A stretch of 43,492 nucleotides of DNA from JALYXS01 sp051003795 (GCA_051003795.1 JBPCKZ010000181.1:1-43492); one strand, 5' to 3'; counted from the stretch's first letter, positions 31,876 to 39,427 are shown. Notes: generated by a model from the letters alone, not told the origin. Translations and numbers: made by a program.

Positions 31876-31887
31876 AACTGGAAGGCG

Positions 31888-32709
31888 TCAGCCGCCGTTG
31901 ACCATTCGGGTGCTTTGCGGCCCGATGTGGATGTGCGCGCCGGTGGCTTTATGCGCGACCGCCGCGCGAAATGCGAAATAGGGGATTTTGTGGGCCACCA
32001 GATAGTGCCGCAGCCAGACGCCTTCCTCTTGATCGGGCACTAGGGCCACGTCCACGCGATTGCGATGGTCGAACCCTAAAGCCCGGTGCACGGCGGTCTC
32101 GCCCATGGCGCTGATCGGCAGCGATTTCGAAAACTTGCCCTGAAACGCGTTCTCCACTTTCTGGAAGAGCGCGGGCGTGAAAACGCCGTTGCCGTCATAC
32201 CGTTCGGCAAGCGAGAGGGCGTACGCGGGAGAATTTTCGAGGTTATGTTGCAGAATCAGCTCGGTTTTCGCCATTTCAGCCAGTTCCCGCACCAATTTAG
32301 CGCGCGAAACGGCCCAGTCGTATTCCTTTTTGGCCCGATCCACGTCTTCGAGCGAGGTAGTCATTTCCGCTCGCGAGATGACGCCTTCATCCACCAGCTT
32401 TTGCTGCTCGCCAGCCGTCTGCCGCCGCCGTTCGAGCCGGCGCTGCGCCACGGCCACCATTTCGTCCGCTTGTTCCGCCGTAAGATCCTGACCGTAAAGG
32501 GTTTGACGAAGAAAGGCGACGTCCTGCGCGTCCGCGACGGCTTCTTCGGCTCGGGCCAGCCGCACGCGCGGCAGCGCGCCACTCTCGACCAGCGCCTTCA
32601 TCTGCTCGACATTCGCCTTCGCGCGCGCCACGGCAGGATCTTCAGGCCGTTGCTGAGCGCCCAAAACTCCCGCCAGCAGCACGGCGCACAACGCTAATTT
32701 GAGCCTCAT
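31888..32709 (-). CDS. exported coiled-coil protein with LAS-type peptidase-like C-terminus
   Basis: 273 residues with a signal peptide (1-18, ending VLGA). Residues 25-150 are highly charged and helical, probably a coiled coil. The C-terminal third contains FDHRNRVDVALVPD (H215, D220) and GAHIHIG (H259, H261), an arrangement like the H/D/H zinc ligands of LAS (D-Ala-D-Ala, MepA/M15) peptidoglycan peptidases. A peptidoglycan role in the periplasm is inferred from these motifs only. It converges on the oxidoreductase with a 12-base gap and is divergent from rsfS. Confidence 0.65.
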   Translation of the reverse strand: MRLKLALCAVLLAGVLGAQQRPEDPAVARAKANVEQMKALVESGALPRVRLARAEEAVADAQDVAFLRQTLYGQDLTAEQADEMVAVAQRRLERRRQTAGEQQKLVDEGVISRAEMTTSLEDVDRAKKEYDWAVSRAKLVRELAEMAKTELILQHNLENSPAYALSLAERYDGNGVFTPALFQKVENAFQGKFSKSLPISAMGETAVHRALGFDHRNRVDVALVPDQEEGVWLRHYLVAHKIPYFAFRAAVAHKATGAHIHIGPQSTRMVNGG

Positions 32710-32728
32710 TCCGTATATCTATAGTACG

Positions 32729-33148
32729 ATGTTCCGTAAGGAGAAGTTTCTGGACCAGATCGAAATTCGAGAAGAAACGGCAGTTTTCCAACCAGTCCCG
32801 CCGAATCACCCCGCATGGCTTACCGCGGTTCGCGCCGCCGAGGCCAAACAAGCTTCTGAAATCAAGGTTTTGGATCTCACCGGCGTCACCTCGTTCACGG
32901 ATTATTTCGTCATCTGCACCGGGGCGAATTCCCGTCAGATTCAAGCCATCAGCGATGAAATCGGCCTGCGTCTCAAGCACATGCACGGAGATTTGCCCAC
33001 CAGCCTCGAAGGCTACGAGCAAGCCGAATGGGTGCTGGCCGATTATGGCGATTTCCTCATCCACGTGTTCTCCGCCAAAGCTCGCGCCTACTACGATCTG
33101 GAACGGCTCTGGCGAACCGCGAAAGACGTTCCGATTCCGCGCCCCTGA
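32729..33148 (+). CDS. rsfS: ribosomal silencing factor RsfS (Iojap/RsfA)
   Basis: 139 residues from ATG 32729. RsfS binds uL14 on the 50S subunit and blocks subunit joining when nutrients are short. The family blocks are KVLDLTGVTSFTDYFVICTG, SRQIQAISDEI and the C-terminal DYGDFLIHVFSAKARAYYDLE, ending ERLWRTAK. The N-terminal ~30 residues are an extra, poorly conserved extension. It is followed with no gap by rlmH (TGA then GTG), the widespread rsfS-rlmH pairing. Confidence 0.95.
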   Translation: MFRKEKFLDQIEIREETAVFQPVPPNHPAWLTAVRAAEAKQASEIKVLDLTGVTSFTDYFVICTGANSRQIQAISDEIGLRLKHMHGDLPTSLEGYEQAEWVLADYGDFLIHVFSAKARAYYDLERLWRTAKDVPIPRP

Positions 33149-33568
33149 GTGAAGGTTTTCCTGTTTTATATCGGGAAACCGCGCGACGCCCACGCCAACC
33201 GCATCGCGGAAGATTTTGTCGAACGCGCGTCGCACTACGCCGGAACCGAGATGCGGGAGATCCGCCCCGAAAAGTTCGATCTTTGGTCCAAACACCCGGC
33301 CGCGCGAAAAATTTTCCTGGACCCCGCGGGCAAACAGATGACTTCCGAAAGCTTCGCGGGCGTATTCGAAAACGCGGAGGCGATCGGGCGGGATCTCGTT
33401 TTCTTGATCGGCGGCCACGACGGCCTGCCTCCCGCCTGGCGCGACAAGGCCGACCTGTTGCTTTCCCTTTCCCTCATGACCTTGCCGCACGAGCTCGCTC
33501 GTGCCGTGCTCGCCGAACAGATCTACCGGGCATTCGCGATTTTGCGCGGCCATCCGTACCCGCGCTAG
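33149..33568 (+). CDS. rlmH: 23S rRNA pseudouridine-1915 N3-methyltransferase
   Basis: 139 residues from GTG 33149, directly after the rsfS stop. RlmH is a SPOUT (knotted) methyltransferase that modifies pseudouridine 1915 in the ribosomal decoding region. SAM-binding FLIGGHDGLP lies at 85-94 and the C-terminal knot segment HELARAVLAEQIYRAFAILR at 114-133. The protein ends HPYPR, whereas known RlmH proteins end in a PYH sequence whose His is thought to act on the substrate; Pro138 replaces it. It is slightly shorter than the roughly 155-residue enterobacterial enzyme. The change may reduce activity. Confidence 0.93.
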   Translation: MKVFLFYIGKPRDAHANRIAEDFVERASHYAGTEMREIRPEKFDLWSKHPAARKIFLDPAGKQMTSESFAGVFENAEAIGRDLVFLIGGHDGLPPAWRDKADLLLSLSLMTLPHELARAVLAEQIYRAFAILRGHPYPR

Positions 33569-33598
33569 GCTAGTTAAACACAGTTAGCAACTTCCAAA

Positions 33599-34486
33599 AT
33601 GTCCTGGTTTAAACGAGACGAGTTCAAACGAGAGGAAGCCGGTCCCGAGAAAGCCGTTCAGCCGGAATCGCCCGCCGAGCGGACCGTCAAGACCGAAGGC
33701 CTCTGGCAGAAGTGCGAGGGCTGCCGCGAGATTATCTGGAAAAAGGATCTCGAAACGACGCAGAACGTCTGCCCCAAGTGCGGCGCGCATTTCCGCATCG
33801 ACGCGCACGCCCGCTTGCAGCTTCTATTCGACCCAGGCAGTTTCGAGCAGCACGACGAGGCGCTTGCCTCGTCGGACCCGCTGAAATTCGTCGATCAGAA
33901 ATCCTATCGCGACCGCCTCACTTCGATGCAGGCAGCCACCTCGCTTAACGACGCGCTGGTTTCGGGAAGCGGGACGCTGGCCGGTCGCCGGGTCCATATC
34001 TGCGCCATGGAGCCGAAATTCATCGGCGGCAGCATGGGCTGCGTGATGGGCGAAAAAATCACGCGCTCGATTGAGCGCTCGATTGCCGATCGCGCGCCCA
34101 TGATTATCGTTTCGGCTTCGGGCGGCGCCCGCATGCAGGAAGGCGCCATCAGCCTGATGCAGATGGCGAAAATTTCGGCGGCGCTCATGCGCCTGGATGA
34201 AGCCCGCGTGCCTTATATCAGCCTGTTGACCGATCCGACGACCGGCGGCGTCACCGCCAGCCTCGCCATGCTCGGCGATCTGAATATCGCCGAGCCCGGA
34301 GCCTTGATCGGATTCGCGGGGCCGCGCGTGATCGAGCAAACCATCCGCCAAAAGTTGCCCGAAGGATTTCAACGCAGCGAGTTCCTGCTGAAGCACGGGA
34401 TGCTCGATGCCGTGGTCCCGCGCGCCGAGTTGAAGGCTTATATCGCTAAAGCTTTGCAGTTCTTTTGCGGCGACATCGCGGCATGA
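33599..34486 (+). CDS. accD: acetyl-CoA carboxylase carboxyltransferase subunit beta
   Basis: 295 residues. With AccA it transfers the carboxyl group from biotin to acetyl-CoA, the first step of fatty-acid synthesis. The zinc ribbon has Cys39, Cys42, Cys58 and Cys61. The crotonase-like carboxyltransferase domain shows GSMGCVMGEKITRSIE, VSASGGARMQEGAISLMQMAK, LTDPTTGGVTASLAMLGD and GFAGPRVIEQTIRQKLPEGF. The TGA (34484-34486) overlaps the ATG of the following cassette gene. In many bacteria accD is followed directly by folC; here folC lies 3.7 kb further on. Confidence 0.98.
   Translation: MSWFKRDEFKREEAGPEKAVQPESPAERTVKTEGLWQKCEGCREIIWKKDLETTQNVCPKCGAHFRIDAHARLQLLFDPGSFEQHDEALASSDPLKFVDQKSYRDRLTSMQAATSLNDALVSGSGTLAGRRVHICAMEPKFIGGSMGCVMGEKITRSIERSIADRAPMIIVSASGGARMQEGAISLMQMAKISAALMRLDEARVPYISLLTDPTTGGVTASLAMLGDLNIAEPGALIGFAGPRVIEQTIRQKLPEGFQRSEFLLKHGMLDAVVPRAELKAYIAKALQFFCGDIAA
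34478..34486. repeat. left copy of 9-bp direct repeat flanking the cassette
   Basis: GCGGCATGA covers the last codons and stop of accD. An identical 9-mer occurs at 38171-38179 over the folC start. The copies are 3693 bp apart and bracket the three-gene cassette, as a target-site duplication or recombination site would. Confidence 0.55.
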
Positions 34487-35304
34487 GCCGGAGTAAGTGG
34501 AACGCGAATCTCGACCGGCTTTGCCAAAGCCTAGAGAACTACGGCAAGAATGAAGCTGGCCGGGTTGCGAACGACTCGGCAGGAACAGCAGCGTTCCTGA
34601 GCGAATCTCTCTTCCTCGCGCACTCTACTTCCGATGGGAACTTCGCGGCTATTTGCGCATCGGGACAACTTCTTTCATCGATTCGCCAAGCCGCTAGCCG
34701 TGGTGAATCACTGCCCCTAAAATGCGCTGAGGTCGTATTGGGAACGGCTGGTTATGTGTTCTTCTACGTCGCGCCGTTTCGATATCCGAATACGGGTTGC
34801 GGCCTGTTGTTCGCAAAAAGCCTGGAATTCGAGCACGAGAATGGCGGGGTAGCCACCCCTTTCGATTCGGGCGGACTTGCGCGGATGTTCATCCGTGCCG
34901 ATCCCGCCGAGCCGCTTCGAGAGTTTCTAGCGCGGCACGAAATGCCGATTCCGGAACACCGGCGCTGCCTGAAGTTGTCCATGGAAATTCTTTTTCACGA
35001 GCCGCGGAATTATGTGGATGGCTCCGATCCGCGCCGGCCTGGCCCCATTGGATTGACGGGAGGAGATCAACGCCGCTGGACGCATGAAGTTCGCATTCCG
35101 GATCGGGTGTTCCTCCGCGGCAGTCATTTGCAGGCCGCATTTGCTCCGAAGGCGCGGATCGCAGCCGACCCTGATATCGAAAGCCTTTTCCAGTGGTGTG
35201 CGACCGAGAGTGTGGACAACATTTCTTTCGATTCCCCGCGAGGCAACGATTTCGGAGCGCTTCGGCGGGAATGTCTTGCCTATTTTCGCCGGAAGGTAAA
35301 CTAG
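34483..35304 (+). CDS. DarT-like (ADP-ribosyltransferase-fold) candidate effector, cassette gene 1
   Basis: 273 residues; ATG 34483 overlaps the accD stop. I see no certain family match. The pattern HSTSDGNFAAICASGQLLSS (H47, T49, N53, I57, G61) resembles the H-x-T-x2-N-L-x2-I-x2-G motif that opens DarT toxins. GYVFFYVAPFRYPNTGCGLL (90-109) resembles the DarT Y/F segment before PMLY, and RRWTHEVRIPDRVFL has Glu202 where ARTs place the catalytic Glu. DarT enzymes ADP-ribosylate DNA using NAD. Sequence order fits, but this is motif-level inference. No signal peptide or membrane segment. No macrodomain (DarG-like) antidote is adjacent. Confidence 0.6.
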   Translation: MSRSKWNANLDRLCQSLENYGKNEAGRVANDSAGTAAFLSESLFLAHSTSDGNFAAICASGQLLSSIRQAASRGESLPLKCAEVVLGTAGYVFFYVAPFRYPNTGCGLLFAKSLEFEHENGGVATPFDSGGLARMFIRADPAEPLREFLARHEMPIPEHRRCLKLSMEILFHEPRNYVDGSDPRRPGPIGLTGGDQRRWTHEVRIPDRVFLRGSHLQAAFAPKARIAADPDIESLFQWCATESVDNISFDSPRGNDFGALRRECLAYFRRKVN

Positions 35305-35312
35305 ATTTCGGA

Positions 35313-35936
35313 ATGCAACGCCCCTGGAATCTCGAAGAGTTGCAAATCGTGGGTTACGCCAACGTTCTCAGGGAGACGATGCTGCCCTCGGTAGTGCCGC
35401 CGGTCTTCCGATTGAAGGTTGACGCCCGTCGGGCATTTGTTCCGCCTTACTCCTTAAATGCCGGTTTCTTGTGCAACGTCACGGAAGTGCCTCAAGCGGA
35501 ACTGGAAGATCTGAGCGCCGCTCGCGAGATCACACTTTTCGATGCCTTGTTTCCGGCACGCGCCGGCTTTGAGCTTTGGGTCGACCAGTCGTTTCAGTGG
35601 CACTATCAACCTCTCGAGGAAGTAAATCGAACGCTGAGCGGGATTGCCGCCGCGGAGATCGAGAACGCGGAGCAAGCTTTGCGAAACGGCGACCTAAAGC
35701 AGGCGGAACGCCGTAGTGGAGTGGCAATCTCGGCGGACGATAAGAGATTGGAGCCACTCGCGATAAAAGCTGCCATTCGCCGGATGCAGGGGAACCAACC
35801 GGGTGAGAGACTTATGGCGAAGCTGGCCGCCCCGGTTGTGAGTGAGGGGCAGTTCACCTCGCTGGTGGACGACTACTGCCGGTGCGCCTCCCGGCGACCT
35901 CCCATGCGCGGCATGGCCGCCAGGCGAGCCGCCTAG
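35313..35936 (+). CDS. cassette gene 2, unknown protein with TPR-like C-terminus
   Basis: 207 residues from ATG 35313, 8 bases after gene 1. No family recognised. The N-terminal 120 residues are probably alpha/beta (MQRPWNLEELQIVGYANVLR, VFRLKVDARRAFVPPYSL, ITLFDALFPARAGFELWVDQ). The region from about 122 (AAEIENAEQALRNGDLKQAE and the following helices) reads like one or two TPR-type helical hairpins. That would let it dock onto the TPR array of gene 3. It ends with a Cys/Arg-rich tail. The coding region is real judging from frame, length and tight packing between genes 1 and 3. It could be an adaptor, specificity factor or antidote for gene 1. Confidence 0.6.
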   Translation: MQRPWNLEELQIVGYANVLRETMLPSVVPPVFRLKVDARRAFVPPYSLNAGFLCNVTEVPQAELEDLSAAREITLFDALFPARAGFELWVDQSFQWHYQPLEEVNRTLSGIAAAEIENAEQALRNGDLKQAERRSGVAISADDKRLEPLAIKAAIRRMQGNQPGERLMAKLAAPVVSEGQFTSLVDDYCRCASRRPPMRGMAARRAA

Positions 35937-35943
35937 ATCGCGC

Positions 35944-38154
35944 ATGCCCTTCCCCTACGTTTTCACCTTCTACAGCTACAAGGGGGGCGTGGGCCGGAGT
36001 TTAGCGGTTATGAACGTGGCCTATGCGTTGGCGGGGCGTGGTCGTCACGTTCTGGTAGTAGATATGGACCTGGAAGCTCCTGGTCTCAGCGACTTCCTAC
36101 ACCGCAGCGAGGAGCTTGCCAAACCCGAGTCGGCCCATCTGAAAGACATCCTCACGTTTTTGGGCGTGGCGATTAACGCATTGCAGCCTGGCGGCAACTT
36201 CAGCGAAATGGCGCGGAGCCTGCCGCCAGTGTCGAATTATATTCGCGCGATTGCCGAAGAGAAACTCGCGGATCTTCGGCCGAAACTCGGGCGACTGGGT
36301 CGACTAGACGTCCTTGGCACGGATCTCACGCGCGACTACACGGACCGTCTGTCGCAACTAGAACTGCAGGATCTCCCGCAAGATCGATTGATTGACCTCA
36401 GTCGCTTGCTCAATCAATATTTCAAGGCGCAAGTTTTTCCGCACCGGCCTGTGGGCCTTGAGACGTTCGAGCCGCCGATCCAAACTCCCTACGATTACGT
36501 TCTGGTGGACAGCCGCACGGGCATAACCGAGATCGGTGGGTTGTGCGTGGGACCTTTAGCCGACCGGCTCGTCGTGATTACCGGCCTGAACGACCAAAAT
36601 GTGGACGGCACCTTGAGGTTTCTTGAAGAGACCGGAATCAAACCCAATCCGCGCCCCAAGGACGACACACCGTGGGACGACGCCGACAAAGTGAGCTCAG
36701 ACACCGCGGACAGCCCCAGTCTTGGTCCCAAGCCGACAATTGTCGTGGCTAGCCCCGTGCCCTCCGGTGAGATCACCCACAAGAGGGAGCGACTGAGCCA
36801 TCTAGAGAAGGTTCTGGGCATCCGGCCGGTTTCACTCTCGTACCACCCGCAGATGGCTCTCATGGAGAGTATCTTCGTGCGCGATTACAAGGAGGAATAC
36901 TTAGCGAGCGAATACTTGAGTTTGGCGACGAAGCTCATGGCGCAAGTTGGCGACGATCCACAGAGCTTGGCGTCTGAAGCGGGAGTTTTGTGGAATGAGA
37001 AGAATCAGCCGGCTATGGCTATCGTTGACGTGTTGCGGCTCGCTTGTCATAACCCAGATACGGGGATGTCACTAGCTCTGTTCCTTGTAAGAAGCCGGGA
37101 GGAACAGGACAGAAATTCTTTTCCCGAGATGAGGGGTTTGTTCGCTCTTCTCGCAGAAAATCCGGCAACAAAGCTGTCTGCTCTTAACAATTGGGGTATC
37201 GCGCTGCATGAAGAAGCAAAGTCGAAACCCGCTGTGGAAGCCGACCGGTTGTTACAAGAAGCGGCCCGCAAGTACGCCGAGGCAGTACGGCTGAAGCCGG
37301 GTTACCATGAAGCACTTTTCAATTGGGGCAACGTGCTAATGGACCAAGCCAAGGCCAAGGCCGGTAAGGAAGGCGACCCGCTGTTTGAGACTGCGGCACG
37401 AATGTACGCCGAGGTGGTGCGTCTGAAGCCAGACAATCCTGAAGTCTATTCCAACTGGGGTGTGATGTTGTCGGACCAAGCCAAGACGAAGACGGGGGAC
37501 GAAGCCGCCCGGCTCTTTGTGGAAGGGTACTACAAGTTCGAAGAGGCTATTCAGTTGAACCCGGGCAATCATCTTGTGCTATCCAACTGGGGCGCTGCGC
37601 TATCGGAGCAAGCCAAAACGAAGGTGGGGGAGGAAGCCGACCGGCTGTTTGTGGAGGCCACCCGTAAGTATGCCGAGGCAGTGCGGTTGAATCCGGGCAA
37701 TCCTGCCACGCTTAACAATTGGGGCCTTTCGCTGTCGGACCAAGCCACTACGAAGGCCGGGGAGGAAGCCGACCGGCTGTTTGAAGAGGCGAGCCAAAAG
37801 TACGCCGAGGCGGTGCGGCTGAAGCCAGACTTCCATCAAGCGCTCCTGAACTGGGGCATTGCGCTGTCGGCCCAATCCAAGATGAAGTCGGGGGATGCAG
37901 CCTACCAACTACTACGGAAGGCACGCCTGAAATTAGTCGAAACGGAAGGAATCGTCGCGGGAAGCGGTGCTTACAATCTCGCGGGTGTCGAAGCAAAGGA
38001 GGGCAATGTGATTGAGGCAATTCAGTGGTTGCAAGCGGTTATGTCTGCCGGACCACGACTCTCAAAATCGCGACTCGCCTCCGACAACGACTTCGACCAG
38101 GTCCGCACCCGGCCGGAGTTCGTTCAATTTTTCGAGTCGCTGCCGGAAGTTTAG
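35944..38154 (+). CDS. KGGVGR-type deviant Walker ATPase with TPR repeats, cassette gene 3
   Basis: 736 residues from ATG 35944. The N-terminus FTFYSYKGGVGRSLAVMNVA is a ParA/MinD-like deviant Walker A, with the signature Lys13 kept but the P-loop Lys replaced by Arg18. DMDLEAPGL follows as A', and YDYVLVDSRTGITEIGG as the Walker B region, then a PSGEITHKRERL segment. Residues about 330-410 are a helical linker. Residues 416-680 hold six 44-residue TPR-like repeats. The end (DNDFDQVRTRPEFVQFF) is typical of TPR-protein termini. Similar ATPase-TPR proteins (KGGVGR-motif ATPases; FxsT) accompany signalling and conflict systems. Probable role: ATP-dependent sensor or scaffold controlling gene 1. 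It lies 7 bases after gene 2. Confidence 0.8.
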   Translation: MPFPYVFTFYSYKGGVGRSLAVMNVAYALAGRGRHVLVVDMDLEAPGLSDFLHRSEELAKPESAHLKDILTFLGVAINALQPGGNFSEMARSLPPVSNYIRAIAEEKLADLRPKLGRLGRLDVLGTDLTRDYTDRLSQLELQDLPQDRLIDLSRLLNQYFKAQVFPHRPVGLETFEPPIQTPYDYVLVDSRTGITEIGGLCVGPLADRLVVITGLNDQNVDGTLRFLEETGIKPNPRPKDDTPWDDADKVSSDTADSPSLGPKPTIVVASPVPSGEITHKRERLSHLEKVLGIRPVSLSYHPQMALMESIFVRDYKEEYLASEYLSLATKLMAQVGDDPQSLASEAGVLWNEKNQPAMAIVDVLRLACHNPDTGMSLALFLVRSREEQDRNSFPEMRGLFALLAENPATKLSALNNWGIALHEEAKSKPAVEADRLLQEAARKYAEAVRLKPGYHEALFNWGNVLMDQAKAKAGKEGDPLFETAARMYAEVVRLKPDNPEVYSNWGVMLSDQAKTKTGDEAARLFVEGYYKFEEAIQLNPGNHLVLSNWGAALSEQAKTKVGEEADRLFVEATRKYAEAVRLNPGNPATLNNWGLSLSDQATTKAGEEADRLFEEASQKYAEAVRLKPDFHQALLNWGIALSAQSKMKSGDAAYQLLRKARLKLVETEGIVAGSGAYNLAGVEAKEGNVIEAIQWLQAVMSAGPRLSKSRLASDNDFDQVRTRPEFVQFFESLPEV
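37189..37980 (+). repeat. six 132-bp coding repeats (44-residue TPR-like units)
   Basis: An NWG triplet starts each unit at 37189, 37321, 37453, 37585, 37717 and 37849, exactly 132 bases apart. Consensus: NWG-x2-L-x2-QAKxK-x-GEEADRLF-x-EA-x-RKYAEAVRL-(K/N)-P. The TPR core is enlarged from 34 to 44 residues by an insert between the helices. Near-identity between units suggests recent duplication or gene conversion. Confidence 0.85.
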
Positions 38155-38170
38155 AACGTGCAGGGGGGCT

Positions 38171-38179
38171 GCGGCATGA
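38171..38179. repeat. right copy of 9-bp direct repeat flanking the cassette
   Basis: GCGGCATGA, identical to 34478-34486. The ATG within it is the folC start. Precise loss of the 3693 bp between matching bases would recreate an accD stop overlapping the folC start (ATGA). Confidence 0.55.
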
Positions 38180-39426
38180 ATTACCCGGATTCCGTCCGGT
38201 TCCTCTACTCGCTCGGCAACGAACTCAAGACGGCGAAGTTCGATCTGGAGCGAATTACAGTTTTGCTGGAGGCGCTCGGGAATCCGCACCGGCGCGGGCG
38301 CTTCGTGCACGTGGCGGGAACCAACGGCAAGGGTTCCACCTGCGCCATGATCGAATCTTGCCTCCGGGCCGCGGGAATGCGCACGGGCTTGTACACGTCG
38401 CCGCATCTTCTTGAACCCACCGAACGAATCCGCGTCAATGGCGTGCCGGTCGGTCCCGAAGAATTCGCGGCCGCCTTCGATCGCGTGCACCAGACCGCCG
38501 AGTCGCTGTTAGCCGCCCAAAAACTCGATCTGCATCCCACGTATTTCGAAACCGTAACGGCCATGGCGTTCTGGATCTTCGCCGAAGCGAAGCTCGATCT
38601 CTCGGTGATCGAGGTGGGGCTCGGAGGCAGGCTCGACGCCACTAACGTAGTTCACCCGGAGCTCGCGGTCGTCACGCCGATCGATTTCGATCACGAGGCG
38701 TACTTGGGTAAAAGCGTGCAATCGATCGCGGCCGAGAAGGCCGGAATTCTGAAGCCGGAAGTGCCCGCCGTGTTCGCCGCGCAACGCGCCGAAGCGGCGG
38801 TTGTGTTGGATGTGAAGGCGGCGGAGTTGAACGTCGCCGTCACGCATAGCCGCGATCTTCCCATCGAAGATTTGCAATTGCACCGCCGCGGAAGCGCGTT
38901 CCGGGCGGACGGAATGCGCATCGCGTGTCCGCTCGCCGGCCTCCACCAAGTGGAAAACGCCCGGACGGCGATCTCCGCCTTGCGTCTTCTGCACGTTCCC
39001 GAAGCTGCAATCGAGAAGGGCATCGCGCGCGTCGAATGGCCGGGCCGCTTGGAGCGCCTGTCCGAAAATCCGGAGATCGTTGGCGATGGAGCGCACAATC
39101 CCGCCGGCGCGCGTGCGCTCGCGGCATATATCGACCAGTTCTACGGCCAGCAGCCAATCCGCCTGATCTACGGGGCGATGCGCGACAAAGCCGTCGAGGA
39201 GGTCGTTGGCATCCTCTTCCCCCGTTTCGCCGAGGTGATCGCGACGGCGCCCAAGCAGGCCCGCGCCCTGGACCCCGCGATCTACCCATCCCTGATCGAC
39301 CACCCCAATCTCCGCATCGCCGGGAATCTCGAAACCGCCGTTCACGAAGCGCGAAACTCGCGGTGGCCCTTATTCATAACGGGTTCGCTGTTCCTGGTAG
39401 CCGAAGCGCGCGGGTTGCTGCTGTAG
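38176..39426 (+). CDS. folC: bifunctional folylpolyglutamate synthase/dihydrofolate synthase
   Basis: 416 residues from ATG 38176 (GTG 38158 would add six; the G-rich AGGGGGG 7 bases upstream of the ATG favours 38176). FolC adds glutamate to dihydropteroate and to folates using ATP. The Mur-ligase P-loop GTNGKGST lies at 48-55; other blocks are LYTSPHLLEPTERIRVNG, EVGLGGRLDATNVV, TPIDFDHEAYLGKS, AAEKAGILK, WPGRLERL and DGAHNPAGARAL. The usual accD-folC neighbourhood is interrupted by the cassette. One base separates it from the GH19-like gene. Confidence 0.97.
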   Translation: MNYPDSVRFLYSLGNELKTAKFDLERITVLLEALGNPHRRGRFVHVAGTNGKGSTCAMIESCLRAAGMRTGLYTSPHLLEPTERIRVNGVPVGPEEFAAAFDRVHQTAESLLAAQKLDLHPTYFETVTAMAFWIFAEAKLDLSVIEVGLGGRLDATNVVHPELAVVTPIDFDHEAYLGKSVQSIAAEKAGILKPEVPAVFAAQRAEAAVVLDVKAAELNVAVTHSRDLPIEDLQLHRRGSAFRADGMRIACPLAGLHQVENARTAISALRLLHVPEAAIEKGIARVEWPGRLERLSENPEIVGDGAHNPAGARALAAYIDQFYGQQPIRLIYGAMRDKAVEEVVGILFPRFAEVIATAPKQARALDPAIYPSLIDHPNLRIAGNLETAVHEARNSRWPLFITGSLFLVAEARGLLL

Positions 39427-39427
39427 A

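Noticed and set aside
34483..35936. Interpreting cassette genes 1 and 2 as a classic DarT-DarG toxin-antitoxin pair
   Set aside because: Gene 2 has no macrodomain signature; only gene 1 has DarT-like motifs, and a third ATPase gene is tightly linked.
37189..37980. Tandem repeats considered as a non-coding satellite or CRISPR-like array
   Set aside because: The 132-bp period keeps one reading frame with TPR-like helices throughout; no spacers or palindromic repeat units.
38509..39345. 278-codon minus-strand open frame
   Set aside because: Antisense to folC, whose motifs are unmistakable.
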